Made by a program: the position numbers and the translations under genes
Shown: one piece after another, positions 10,001-17,743 of the stretch
How the letters are laid out: the number at the start of each line of letters is the position of its first letter
How positions within the stretch are numbered: the stretch's first letter is position 1
Origin: an uncultured Bacteroidales bacterium
GTDB taxonomy: Bacteria > Bacteroidota > Bacteroidia > Bacteroidales > UBA932
Direction: 5' to 3'
DNA length: 39,066 nucleotides
Assembly (NCBI GenBank): GCA_944322925.1
Contig: CALUQM010000020.1
Location: 1 to 39,066 of the forward strand
Notes under the pieces: model-generated
What the model was told of the DNA's origin: nothing
Databases searched by the model: none
What the model saw: only the letters and a program-made list of their open reading frames with translations

Positions 10001-10968
10001 GGCTTGCATTTACGAAATCTCTGGTAGAACTTATGGGAGGAGACATTACAGTCACAAGCAGACTCGGAGAAGGGTCAACGTTCATGGTAAGAATTCCGGA
10101 CCAGTCTGGCGCGAAAAAAGAACGCATAAAGCCGGACAGCCATACACCGGACAAAGAACGGAAAGCAATATATTCTCCTTCAATCCTGGTCGTAGAAGAC
10201 GATATTGAACTTAATTCATATATCAGCGAAATTCTATGCATAAAATTCAAGGTCTACCAGACCTATAATGTCAAGGAAGCAATGCATACACTAAGGAATA
10301 AAGATATAGACATGATCCTGAGTGATATTATGATGCCCGGGACAGACGGGATTGAATTCGCCAGGCGGATTAAGGGCATTAAGGCATTCGCACATATTCC
10401 AATCATTTTCCTGTCGGCAAAATCCGATCAGTTCGACCAACTCGACGGTCTTGCTGCAGGAGCCGTAGACTATATCGTAAAACCGTTCAATCCCAATATA
10501 CTGTTGCTGAAAATCCAGAACATATTGGCACAATACTATCTGAGCAAAGAAAAATTCAGGGAAGCGGACCTTCCTGCAACGGAATACACGGACAAGACAT
10601 ACGGAGTCAACAGAGACGAGATGCTGATAAACAAGGCCAGGGAAATTATTTACAAAAACCTGTCAAATGAAAACTTCAGCGTCAGTAGACTCAGTACGGA
10701 ACTTGGAATAAGCAGAGTACATCTTACAAGGGAGTTCCAGCGCATTATAAATACATCTCCTTCAATATTCATAAAAAAAATCAGGCTTAATTATGCAAGA
10801 CACATGCTTCAGTCCGGGAATGTATCGATCAAGGAAGTTCTGTTCGAAATAGGCATAAGATCACACAGCGGTTTCACAAAAGCATTCAAGGAAGAATTCG
10901 GACATCTTCCGAGTCAGATGCCGGCAGATGCCGACGACAGGACCGCAAACGACAATTGTGACAAATAA
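7039..10968 (+). CDS. Hybrid two-component system sensor-regulator (HTCS)
   Basis: A one-protein glycan sensor and transcription activator of 1309 residues. After a signal peptide (to about residue 24) comes a periplasmic double-propeller region with repeats such as FLWIGTFDGLNRFDG, RLWIGTDAGLNVLY and QIWMGTSHGIICYN. A Y_Y_Y-type beta domain and a membrane segment (about 755-778) follow. The cytoplasmic part has a HisKA box NMAHEIKTPLTLILG with His814, an HATPase (NLISNAIKFS, DTGCGI, GFGIGLAF), a receiver domain with phospho-acceptor Asp1096 in LSDIMMPG and the KPF lysine, and a C-terminal AraC-type DNA-binding domain (about 1195-1300). All catalytic boxes look intact. It lies 34 bp before the GH2 gene, so the regulator may be cotranscribed with enzymes it controls. 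Its ligand is probably an oligosaccharide of the target glycan. Confidence 0.97.
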   Translation: MKGLLRLMLLTFTIYSGTSYSQAQNNEKVEIYTVNDGLSQQSVTCITQDSKNFLWIGTFDGLNRFDGKKFETFRHINGDSTSIINNRIIALANDEDEGLWILFANNHIGKFTGNGKFTNYNLGGDISDLGNGIRNLQICDGYLIVTGEKSETIFFNIDTQITDTDRIATLKNITHNIENKGERVVSLGLDDNKIWISATDGIYCIIDKNVHKVSSLSGFCLNCTGNGHIALWKGGEAVIYETLYEKIERPQLFEIARFNVGSEINVIASPNNREFYIGSLSGVYKYVSNKLSFYPPASRIRTIFCDNMGIIWCGGGNGLRSVNPYSKAIHNFKFSREPFSFYNYINTLNISPDKTQLYVGSRHTGLNILSIRKLENGQLEIRNNERFLHGQNISMIYPFSNDSTLIGADKSLYMMTRNNGTISFATIKADRSWIHPFKAAKSGSSIYFSNGQTLNKLHRSRSGKFVIDSLQVLNSQLNLTSIITVIAKDPRTNVLWVGSRGDGLFRIDPEKNRITNLHEITDDRITNPYIWDLYFDASDRLWIGTDAGLNVLYQNDSTFHLHSISSRDGLINDKIDTIQEDMNGQIWMGTSHGIICYNHVNGIFKTYGYEDGFQSDNFTGTSCHYDDFLIFGGANGFSWFNPALFQNSTVPPSVNINKIIVGGTALSEDKWEDIRIRDYKDISIELCSYYSPNPLKVKYRYQINGSGWNETSDNILRFNNLRPGKYTVLCKAFINADVESRELTVRFKILRPLFASISAICIYSILACICIFMIIKTITTRKLLSDKLKAEETLRLNERELSKEKLNFYTNMAHEIKTPLTLILGRTNDIENCDEASPDIVRKARLINDNALIINQLTDQILEFKRAVSGKLTLDINDTDIMPSINNIIDNYRDYANKRGITIELESSSDILTKPIDIQKFIRILYNLISNAIKFSERGGRILVKITEKNDELILVVSDTGCGISETDLPHIFERFYKSDKSGGFGIGLAFTKSLVELMGGDITVTSRLGEGSTFMVRIPDQSGAKKERIKPDSHTPDKERKAIYSPSILVVEDDIELNSYISEILCIKFKVYQTYNVKEAMHTLRNKDIDMILSDIMMPGTDGIEFARRIKGIKAFAHIPIIFLSAKSDQFDQLDGLAAGAVDYIVKPFNPNILLLKIQNILAQYYLSKEKFREADLPATEYTDKTYGVNRDEMLINKAREIIYKNLSNENFSVSRLSTELGISRVHLTREFQRIINTSPSIFIKKIRLNYARHMLQSGNVSIKEVLFEIGIRSHSGFTKAFKEEFGHLPSQMPADADDRTANDNCDK

Positions 10969-11002
10969 TATCTTGAAAAAATAACCTTTTATACAATCTG
11001 AC

Positions 11003-13417
11003 ATGAAAACCATCAAAATTCTATGCCTCCTATATTGTATTTTCGTGCTGTCATCTTTTGCAGTCTCATCCCGCGAAGTCATCGACATTAATACCGGATG
11101 GCACATATTCAATCCATATCGGCCCTGGACAGAAAGAGCATCGCATCCCGGAGATGAAAAAGCCGGCAAAGGGAAACCGGTCGACCTGCCTCATGATTTC
11201 AGCATAGAAGGACCTTTCAGAAAAGAAAATCCTTCCGGCCAGGCAGGAGGCTATCTTCCAGGCGGTAAAGCATTATACAGAAAAGACGATGTTTTTATAA
11301 AAAAGGAATGGAAAGGACAGAAAATATTTATCGCATTCGAAGGTATTTATCAAAACAGTACCGTATACGTAAACGGGATCAAGGCAGGGTTCAGGCCCAA
11401 CGGATGGGTCCCGATAACTTATGAGATATCGAAATGGCTGAAGTTCGGAGAAAACAATATGATCGCTGTCCTGGTCGACAATACACAGATACCGAACTGC
11501 AGGTGGTATTCGGGATCAGGCATCTACAGGCCGGTACGTCTCATAATCAAAGACAATCTCAATATTGACAACGATGGAATATTTGTCACGACTCCGGTTA
11601 TCAATGAAGATTTTGCGATTATAAGATCGAAAACAGCCGTGAAAAACGAATACGACATCCCCCAAAGATTCAACATTATTCAGGAAATCATCGACAGTAA
11701 AGGAATGACAGTGGCCGCAGACACCTCTGATTTCTATCTTCCGCGAAATCATAGCAAAGAATTCGAACAGAATACCGTAGTATGGAAGCCCGATATCTGG
11801 GATATCGATAACCCTGACTTGTATACATTGAAAACCAGTATATGCCAAAATGGGGAAACAATAGATGAAACCGCTACCGTATTCGGGATAAGGAGTATTG
11901 AATTTACCGCTGACAAAGGTTTTTACCTCAACGGGAAAAGACTGAAGCTAAAAGGTGTCTGTCTGCATCATGACGGAGGAATGACAGGTGCGGCTGTCCC
12001 GCCCGGCATCTGGGAAAGACGATTGAAAATTCTTAAAGACATGGGATGCAATGCCGTAAGAACCAGTCATAATCCATTTGATCCTGCATTTTATGACATT
12101 TGCGACAAAATGGGATTCCTTGTCATGGATGAATTTTTTGACGAATGGACAACCTGCAAACTGGAAACAGTACCATACGGCTCTCACATATATTGGGATG
12201 AATGGCATAAGAAAGACTTGACGGATCTTGTAAAAAGGGACAGGAACCATCCGTCCGTAATACTGTGGAGTGTCGGTAACGAAATCTCTGAGCAGGCTTA
12301 TCCCGAAGGGTATAAAATAGCAAGGGAGCTCGTCGACCTGATATACTCTCTGGATAATACCAGACCGGTTACGTGCGGGAACAACAAGCAGATTGAAGCC
12401 AATCTGACCGGGTTTGCGGATGAATTCGATATTGCAGGCTATAATTATGGCCCTCAATTCGGCAATTACGAGCGGGACCGCGCAAAATATCCATTCAGAA
12501 AATTTATCGGGACAGAAAGCACACGAGGCAAATCCAATCGCGGAGTATATGTCTTCCCTGTATCTGAAAACGGGAAGATGGCCATATCGGAAGATAACTA
12601 CTACTCTTCCTACGATGGAAAATTCCGTATATACGGACAAGAAAAAGAATGGGAAATAACAGAAAATTATGATTATATTTCAGGAATGTTTATCTGGACC
12701 GGCATAGATTATATCGGAGAAACATCTTTCCCGTTCCCGACGAAATATTCAGATTTCGGCGTTCTGGACGTTTGCGGATTTCCCAAAGACGCATATTATT
12801 TTTACAGAAGCGTCTGGAATGAAAAAGATATCACACTCCATATTCTCCCCCACTGGAACTGGCCGGACAGAAAAGGAGAAAAAACACCTGTATGGTGTTA
12901 TACGAACTGCGATGAAGTAGAGTTGTTCCTTAACGGAAAATCCCAGGGCATCCGGAAGTCCGGAGACAACGGCATGCTTCATTTGGAATGGAATGATGTA
13001 CTTTACGAAGCAGGCGAATTGAAAGCTGTCGGATATGTCAACGGGAAAAAAGTCAAGGAAACCACAGTCGCGACTACCGGAAAAGCGACTGAAATTCATC
13101 TTGAGGCAGACAAGCCGCGACTTGAATCAGATGGTGCAGATGTCGTACACATTACGGTAAGTACACTTGACAGCAACGGACGATTTGTCCCCGATGCACA
13201 AAATGCTCTCGACTATCATGTTGAAGGAGGTAAACTGTTAGGTATAGACAATGGAGACCCGCAATATGTCGGCAATTACAAACATACTGAAGGGAGGACT
13301 CTGTTCAACGGACTCAGCCTGATTATAATACAGTCAGATCCGGACGATCCGTTCATTGAAGTTACGGTAACGGGAGACAACCTGAAAACCGGGAAAATCA
13401 AAATAAAAATAAATTGA
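11003..13417 (+). CDS. Glycoside hydrolase family 2, beta-galactosidase-like
   Basis: A secreted 804-residue retaining exo-glycosidase. After the signal peptide come the jelly-roll sugar-binding domain (about 30-190, with RWYSGSGIYRPV), an Ig-like domain, and the catalytic barrel (about 305-600). The barrel has acid/base Glu427 in WSVGNEIS and nucleophile Glu505 in IGTESTRG. C-terminal beta domains of the DUF4982 and GH2-C5 type follow, beginning near VWCYTNCDEVELFLNGKSQG. This architecture is common among PUL-encoded beta-galactosidases, though other beta-linked sugars are possible. It is encoded 34 bp after the HTCS and 2 bp before the phosphoesterase, so all three are probably one transcript. 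It would remove non-reducing beta-galactosyl ends from imported oligosaccharides in the periplasm. Confidence 0.93.
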   Translation: MKTIKILCLLYCIFVLSSFAVSSREVIDINTGWHIFNPYRPWTERASHPGDEKAGKGKPVDLPHDFSIEGPFRKENPSGQAGGYLPGGKALYRKDDVFIKKEWKGQKIFIAFEGIYQNSTVYVNGIKAGFRPNGWVPITYEISKWLKFGENNMIAVLVDNTQIPNCRWYSGSGIYRPVRLIIKDNLNIDNDGIFVTTPVINEDFAIIRSKTAVKNEYDIPQRFNIIQEIIDSKGMTVAADTSDFYLPRNHSKEFEQNTVVWKPDIWDIDNPDLYTLKTSICQNGETIDETATVFGIRSIEFTADKGFYLNGKRLKLKGVCLHHDGGMTGAAVPPGIWERRLKILKDMGCNAVRTSHNPFDPAFYDICDKMGFLVMDEFFDEWTTCKLETVPYGSHIYWDEWHKKDLTDLVKRDRNHPSVILWSVGNEISEQAYPEGYKIARELVDLIYSLDNTRPVTCGNNKQIEANLTGFADEFDIAGYNYGPQFGNYERDRAKYPFRKFIGTESTRGKSNRGVYVFPVSENGKMAISEDNYYSSYDGKFRIYGQEKEWEITENYDYISGMFIWTGIDYIGETSFPFPTKYSDFGVLDVCGFPKDAYYFYRSVWNEKDITLHILPHWNWPDRKGEKTPVWCYTNCDEVELFLNGKSQGIRKSGDNGMLHLEWNDVLYEAGELKAVGYVNGKKVKETTVATTGKATEIHLEADKPRLESDGADVVHITVSTLDSNGRFVPDAQNALDYHVEGGKLLGIDNGDPQYVGNYKHTEGRTLFNGLSLIIIQSDPDDPFIEVTVTGDNLKTGKIKIKIN

Positions 13418-13419
13418 CA

Positions 13420-14301
13420 ATGATCAGAATATCACATTTCATATCGGGCGGCATAATCCTGATTTCAGGTTTCATATTATCTGCAACGGCTGTCGAATCG
13501 CCAGACCGGAACTGCAGCATGAATAAAGACATTGTCAGATTCGGCATATTTGCCGATGCACAATATGCCGACATTCCGGACAAGGGGAAACGCCAGTACA
13601 GGGAATCTCTCTGGAAAATTGATTCATGTATTGCAGAATTCAATGAATCCGATCTGGACTTTGCAGTAAATCTCGGGGACCTCGTCGACCGCTGTCCCGA
13701 ATCACTTGATACGGTGAATGCACATCTTTCAAAAGCCGGGATGCCATTGTATCACGTTTTGGGCAATCATGATGTAAGCACCATGCCACCGGCCATGTTC
13801 TTAAAGAAACTCCGGCAGAAAGACAGGTATTACAGTTTCACGGCAGGAAACTGGGGCTTCATCGTCCTGGATACCAATGAAAAGCCTCGCGGCAAGGCCG
13901 ACAGGGAGCTGGCACGGAAAAGATATTCCGGAGTAGCAGGACCACGACAGATGCGATGGCTTGAAAAGACGCTGGACAACCTGGAAAAATCCGGTTTGAA
14001 TGTCATAATCTTCTCCCACCAGCCGATATTCCCGTCAACCGGTATCAATGCAGTCAATGACATCCAGCTGCTGGAGCTGTTCAGGTCCCGCCCATGTATC
14101 AAAGCCGTATTTGCAGGACATCACCATCGCGGAGGATTCGGTCATGACGGTTCCGTTCCATATATAATCCATACCGGCATGGTAGAATCCGGAGACGATA
14201 ACTCCTATTCAATCGTAACGCTTGCCGATGACAGGATTATTATCGAAGGATTCGGCACAGCCATGTCCGCTACAGCCGCAACAAACGGGGAACGAGAGTA
14301 A
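13420..14301 (+). CDS. Calcineurin-like metallophosphoesterase, ADPRM-like
   Basis: A 294-residue secreted protein with an N-terminal hydrophobic signal (about residues 5-24). All metal-site motifs of the calcineurin-like superfamily are present: FADAQYAD (Asp46, Gln48), NLGDLVDR (Asp87), GNHD (115-118), FSHQP and AGHHHRGG. The DAQYAD variant recalls Mn-dependent ADP-ribose/CDP-alcohol diphosphatases, so a phosphodiester or pyrophosphate substrate is likelier than a phosphomonoester; this is inference. I place the start at the ATG 13420, two bases after the GH2 stop; an in-frame TTG at 13414 overlaps that stop and is less likely. Why a sulfated-glycan locus needs it is not evident. It could act on a phosphorylated glycan substituent or on nucleotide scavenging. 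Confidence 0.85.
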   Translation: MIRISHFISGGIILISGFILSATAVESPDRNCSMNKDIVRFGIFADAQYADIPDKGKRQYRESLWKIDSCIAEFNESDLDFAVNLGDLVDRCPESLDTVNAHLSKAGMPLYHVLGNHDVSTMPPAMFLKKLRQKDRYYSFTAGNWGFIVLDTNEKPRGKADRELARKRYSGVAGPRQMRWLEKTLDNLEKSGLNVIIFSHQPIFPSTGINAVNDIQLLELFRSRPCIKAVFAGHHHRGGFGHDGSVPYIIHTGMVESGDDNSYSIVTLADDRIIIEGFGTAMSATAATNGERE

Positions 14302-14316
14302 CATCCACCTTTTCGG

Positions 14317-15894
14317 TCATTCGGATTCAGGATTGAAGTCCTCGTACTGCACCTGAAGCTCATGCAGTTTTCGCATCATCCGGTCTTTCACATCTGCGTA
14401 TTCCGGATCATCTATGAGATTGTGCAATTCGTGAGGGTCTTTGTCCAGATCATACAACTCCCATGTATCTATGTCATTATAAAAATGTATCAGCTTGTAC
14501 CTTTCATCCCGCACCCCATAATGTTTCTTGACGCCGTGCGGCAGAGGATACTCGTAATAATGGTAATATATTGCATCGCGGACATCCGATTTCTTTCCGG
14601 TCAGGACCGGTTTCAATGATTCACCCTGTATATCGGAAGGGATATCCACGCCGGCAAAATCCAGTAAAGTCGGAGCCACATCAATATTCTGCGTCATGCA
14701 GGACAGTTCCTTTCCGGCAAACCGGATTCCGTCAGGATAAGATATCAGGAAAGGCGTATGCAGCGATTCCTCGTACATGAAACGCTTGTCGAACCACCCG
14801 TGCTCTCCCATATAGAATCCCTGATCGGAAGTATATATGACAATAGTATTGTCAAGCAGGTCGTTTTCCTCAAGATAATCCAGCATTTTCCCCACCATGT
14901 CATCCACTGACGAAATCACTTTGCAATAATCCTTCATATATCGCTGGTACTTCCACTCGGCAAGAGCGTCGCCTTCAAGTCCCGATGTCCTGTATTCCTC
15001 AGATACCTTCTGATACACCTTGTCGAACACCTCTCTCTGGTCATCTGTCATCCTTGACAGTTCGGCTTCGATGTTCATGCCCTTGGCCTGTGACTCTATA
15101 CCGGAAACTTTCAGGTCCCAGTCAAGCCTCATGTCCTTGTCGATCGACATTTTCTGCTCCTTTGCAGCCTGTCTCTCGTCATAGTCATCGTAAAATGTTT
15201 CCGGCAACGGGAATTCCATATCTTCATACAGCTCCATCTTGTCCGGGGCCGGCATCCAGTTCCTGTGAGGAGCCTTGAAGTGCATCATCAGACAGAACGG
15301 CTGCGACCTGTCCACGGAATCAAGCCATTCAAGGGACTTTTCAAGAGTCAGACAAGTGGCATATTCCCCGTTGTAAGTATGTTTCCCGTCAGGCTCAATC
15401 ATTACCGGGCTGTAATAAGTCCCCTGCCCCGTATGGACACAATAATAGTCGAACCCTGTCGGCGTCGAACCGAGATGCCATTTTCCGATTACGGCAGTGT
15501 TGTATCCGGCGTTCTGCAGCAGTTTCGGAAAAGTCTGCTGGGAACCGTCGAATCTGGTTTTGGCCTGATTGTCGCGAAATCCGTTCTTGTGGCTGAACTT
15601 TCCGGTCAGGACCACCGCCCTGCAGGGTCCGCTTATCGAATTGGTCACAAAATTATTCCTGAGGAGAACGCCGTTATCGGCAATCCTGTCGATATTCGGT
15701 GTTTCATTCAGGCCATAGCCATACGCACTTATCGTCTGCATGGAATGGTCGTCCGACATTATGTACACGATATTCGGTCTCTGCTTTTCAGGCTTTCCGG
15801 CGTAAAGGGAAGGTTGGAAACAAAGTACGGATACTGTCGAAAACACAGTAGTGGAAATCATGACTTTTGATGCCATTAAATTATCTTGATTCAT
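14317..15894 (-). CDS. Sulfatase, S1 family (S1_11-like, GlcNAc-6-sulfatase type)
   Basis: A 525-residue exported sulfatase. Metal ligands Asp48-Asp49 are in IMSDDH. The activation motif is S-G-P-C-R, with Ser88 as the residue to be converted to formylglycine, followed by LTGK. GKWHLG, HFKAPHRNWMPAPDK and the C-terminal VRDERYKLIHFYND resemble the N-acetylglucosamine-6-sulfatase group (S1_11), although related enzymes act on other 6-sulfated sugars. The start at ATG 15894 gives a signal peptide; an in-frame TTG at 15915 lies almost at the predicted transcript start and is rejected. An ATG at 15876 is also possible. It stands alone, convergent with the phosphoesterase (15 bp apart). Two candidate promoters lie upstream, at 15921 and 16069. 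Confidence 0.92.
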   Translation of the reverse strand: MNQDNLMASKVMISTTVFSTVSVLCFQPSLYAGKPEKQRPNIVYIMSDDHSMQTISAYGYGLNETPNIDRIADNGVLLRNNFVTNSISGPCRAVVLTGKFSHKNGFRDNQAKTRFDGSQQTFPKLLQNAGYNTAVIGKWHLGSTPTGFDYYCVHTGQGTYYSPVMIEPDGKHTYNGEYATCLTLEKSLEWLDSVDRSQPFCLMMHFKAPHRNWMPAPDKMELYEDMEFPLPETFYDDYDERQAAKEQKMSIDKDMRLDWDLKVSGIESQAKGMNIEAELSRMTDDQREVFDKVYQKVSEEYRTSGLEGDALAEWKYQRYMKDYCKVISSVDDMVGKMLDYLEENDLLDNTIVIYTSDQGFYMGEHGWFDKRFMYEESLHTPFLISYPDGIRFAGKELSCMTQNIDVAPTLLDFAGVDIPSDIQGESLKPVLTGKKSDVRDAIYYHYYEYPLPHGVKKHYGVRDERYKLIHFYNDIDTWELYDLDKDPHELHNLIDDPEYADVKDRMMRKLHELQVQYEDFNPESE

Positions 15895-15920
15895 TTCACT
15901 TAAATTTCTGAACAAATTTG

Positions 15921-15928
15921 CAAAATTA
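15921..15928 (-). promoter_or_regulatory. -7 element for the minus-strand sulfatase
   Basis: Read on the minus strand this is TAATTTTG followed by C, an exact match to TAnnTTTGY. It lies 27 bp before the ATG at 15894. No -33 TTTG is seen at the usual spacing, so an activator may be needed. Confidence 0.5.
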
Positions 15929-16046
15929 TCCGAACGCTGACAGTTATTTTTGTTTAAATTATTATCAGTAGCGTAACATAGTTATAATATTTATGAAAAC
16001 CCGAAAATCATGCGTACTGCACTAAACGTCTGTCCTACTCCCCTTC

Positions 16047-16060
16047 CCCGTATAAACGGG
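16047..16060. other. Small GC-rich hairpin in sulfatase leader
   Basis: CCCGTATAAACGGG forms a 5-bp stem with an ATAA loop. If the minus-strand promoter within the block at 16069 is used, the hairpin would fall at the extreme 5' end of the transcript. Confidence 0.4.
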
Positions 16061-16068
16061 AAACGCGA

Positions 16069-16143
16069 CAAATATATTTTGGTCTGCCATAATACAATGT
16101 CAGTATTATGCCAAAGACTGTAACTTTTGTTTCCCGGAAAATT
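16069..16143 (-). promoter_or_regulatory. 75-bp promoter/operator block, copy A
   Basis: Aligned without gaps to 38458-38532, 62 of 75 positions are identical. On the minus strand the block ends in TATATTTG (plus coordinates 16069-16076), an exact -7 match. Upstream of it is the perfect inverted repeat CATAATAC-n7-GTATTATG (16089-16111), further enclosed by TTTGG and CCAAA. The arrangement of a good -7, no -33 and a dyad just upstream fits an activator-dependent promoter. In copy B the same orientation reads into a DUF1680 gene. Here it reads toward the minus-strand sulfatase with a leader of about 170 nt, though control of the plus-strand sulfatases is also possible. Confidence 0.6.
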
Positions 16144-16240
16144 CACCGTTGATGTTACATGAGTTGGAACAAAAATTTCATATCCTCAGCATCATTATTC
16201 CTATTTTTCGTATCAGTGAAATTTCATAACCTGCATAATT

Positions 16241-17731
16241 ATGCAACACATATTCAAGAATATTCCTTTATGTATTGCCGGCATGTCCGTTACATTGCCG
16301 TCGGCAATGGCCTCCGGTTCTGACAAACCAGACAACCGGCCCAATATCCTCATATTCATCGCCGACGACATTTCCCAGCGGGACCTTGGCTGCTACGGGA
16401 ACAGTACGGTAAGGACGCCGAACATAGATGCCCTTGCACGGGACGGGGTGAAATTCAACAATGCGGTCCTCGCTACAAGTTCAAGCAGTCCGAGCCGCGT
16501 GAGCATAATTACCGGACGCTATCCGCATAATACCGGAGCATGCGAACTTCACTCTCCTGTCGGAGATGAGCAGATATCATTAGCCGGGATATTGAAAGGA
16601 ACAGGATATTATACGATGCAGGCCGGGAAATGGCATTTCGGGAATTCGGCGGCAAAGCCTTCCGGACCTTTTGCAAAAGATTTCGACAGATCAGGCGGCA
16701 ACTCGAAGGACGGTGGCGGAGAAAGCGGGGCCGGCAGATGGGTGGAATTCCTGCGGGAACGTCCGAAAGACAGACCTTTCTTCGCATGGTTTGCCGCTCA
16801 TGATGCCCACAGGAACTGGGACAACGACATGTCGCTTCCGAGATACGACCCCGACAGTCTTGAAATAGAACCGTATTTCGTAGATGACCGACAGACGAGA
16901 GAAGATTTTGCCTCATATTATTATGAAGTGTCCAGATTCGACCATTCCGTAGGTCTTGCCATAGAAGAACTAAGACGTCAGGGCATTTATGACAATACGG
17001 TCATTATCGTAATGGCCGACAACGGAAGACCTTTTGCCCGGGCCAAGACACGGCTTATAAAAGACGGGATATGGACTCCGCTTATAATCAGATATCCGGG
17101 TAATGAAAAGAATGCAGGGAAAGAATGCAACAGCCTTGTAAGCGCCATAGATATCGCCCCGACACTTGCCGCGGCGGCAGGAGCCGGCAAAATAGAGAGT
17201 TTTCAGGGGAAAGACTTTTCAAAAGTTATCACGGCCCCCGGCAAACCGTTCCGACGCTATGCTTTCGCGGAACATAACTGGCACGATTTCGAAGCTCATG
17301 AGAGAATGGTCTGCACATGGAACTACATCCTGATCGAAAACAACAGGCCTGACCTGAATGCAGAAGGCGCCATCGACATTATGGGCGGAGGTTCCGGAGT
17401 CTCACTAAGGGAAGGCAATGCGGCTGGAAACCTTACCGACCTGCAGGCAGATATTTTCAGAACACCGAGACCGCGCATTCTGCTATATGATCATGTAACG
17501 GATCCGATGCAGTCAGAAGACATATCGGATCAACGGCCTGACATAACAGGTAAATTGCTCGAAATACTCGGAAAATGGAAAATCGACACAGGCGATTCCA
17601 CACCGGAAGCTCTGACTCCAGACTGGTATGACAGAACAAGTCTCAAAAAAAACGAAAAAGCCAATACCCGAGGAGAAATGCCCGGAAAATCAGGACAGGC
17701 GACATACAACAACAATCCAGGCCCGTTTTAA
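16241..17731 (+). CDS. Sulfatase, S1 family (N-sulfoglucosamine sulfohydrolase-like)
   Basis: A 496-residue exported sulfatase with a short signal peptide (to about residue 25). Asp42-Asp43 in FIADDIS bind the metal. The activation motif S-S-P-S-R places the formylglycine precursor at Ser82, followed by ITGRYPHNTG. GKWHFG, AAHDAHRNW and especially FAEHNWHDFEAHERMV resemble the SGSH-like sulfatases (subfamily S1_8). Bacteroidota members of such subfamilies act on several O- or N-sulfated sugars, so the exact substrate is open. The C-terminal 30 residues (NEKANTRGEMPGKSG and after) are polar and probably disordered. It lies 12 bp before a second sulfatase gene, and the two are surely cotranscribed. 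Confidence 0.92.
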   Translation: MQHIFKNIPLCIAGMSVTLPSAMASGSDKPDNRPNILIFIADDISQRDLGCYGNSTVRTPNIDALARDGVKFNNAVLATSSSSPSRVSIITGRYPHNTGACELHSPVGDEQISLAGILKGTGYYTMQAGKWHFGNSAAKPSGPFAKDFDRSGGNSKDGGGESGAGRWVEFLRERPKDRPFFAWFAAHDAHRNWDNDMSLPRYDPDSLEIEPYFVDDRQTREDFASYYYEVSRFDHSVGLAIEELRRQGIYDNTVIIVMADNGRPFARAKTRLIKDGIWTPLIIRYPGNEKNAGKECNSLVSAIDIAPTLAAAAGAGKIESFQGKDFSKVITAPGKPFRRYAFAEHNWHDFEAHERMVCTWNYILIENNRPDLNAEGAIDIMGGGSGVSLREGNAAGNLTDLQADIFRTPRPRILLYDHVTDPMQSEDISDQRPDITGKLLEILGKWKIDTGDSTPEALTPDWYDRTSLKKNEKANTRGEMPGKSGQATYNNNPGPF

Positions 17732-17743
17732 CAGACTAATGAA

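Larger units (their letters stand above)
15895..16240. other. 346-bp regulatory region between divergent sulfatase genes
   Basis: No coding sequence is visible here. It holds a -7 box for the minus-strand sulfatase, a small hairpin, a 75-bp block shared with the promoter region at 38.5 kb, an ATGTTACA octamer at 16152, and a weak plus-strand -7-like TATTTTTC at 16202-16209. A perfect 12-bp palindrome GCATAATTATGC (16233-16244) straddles the start codon of the plus-strand sulfatase. Confidence 0.6.

Noticed and set aside
15619-15633. Cys91 of the 14317-15894 sulfatase as the formylglycine residue
   Set aside because: Alignment of S-G-P-C-R with the (C/S)-x-P-(S/C)-R consensus puts Ser88 in the first position; the Cys occupies the fourth.
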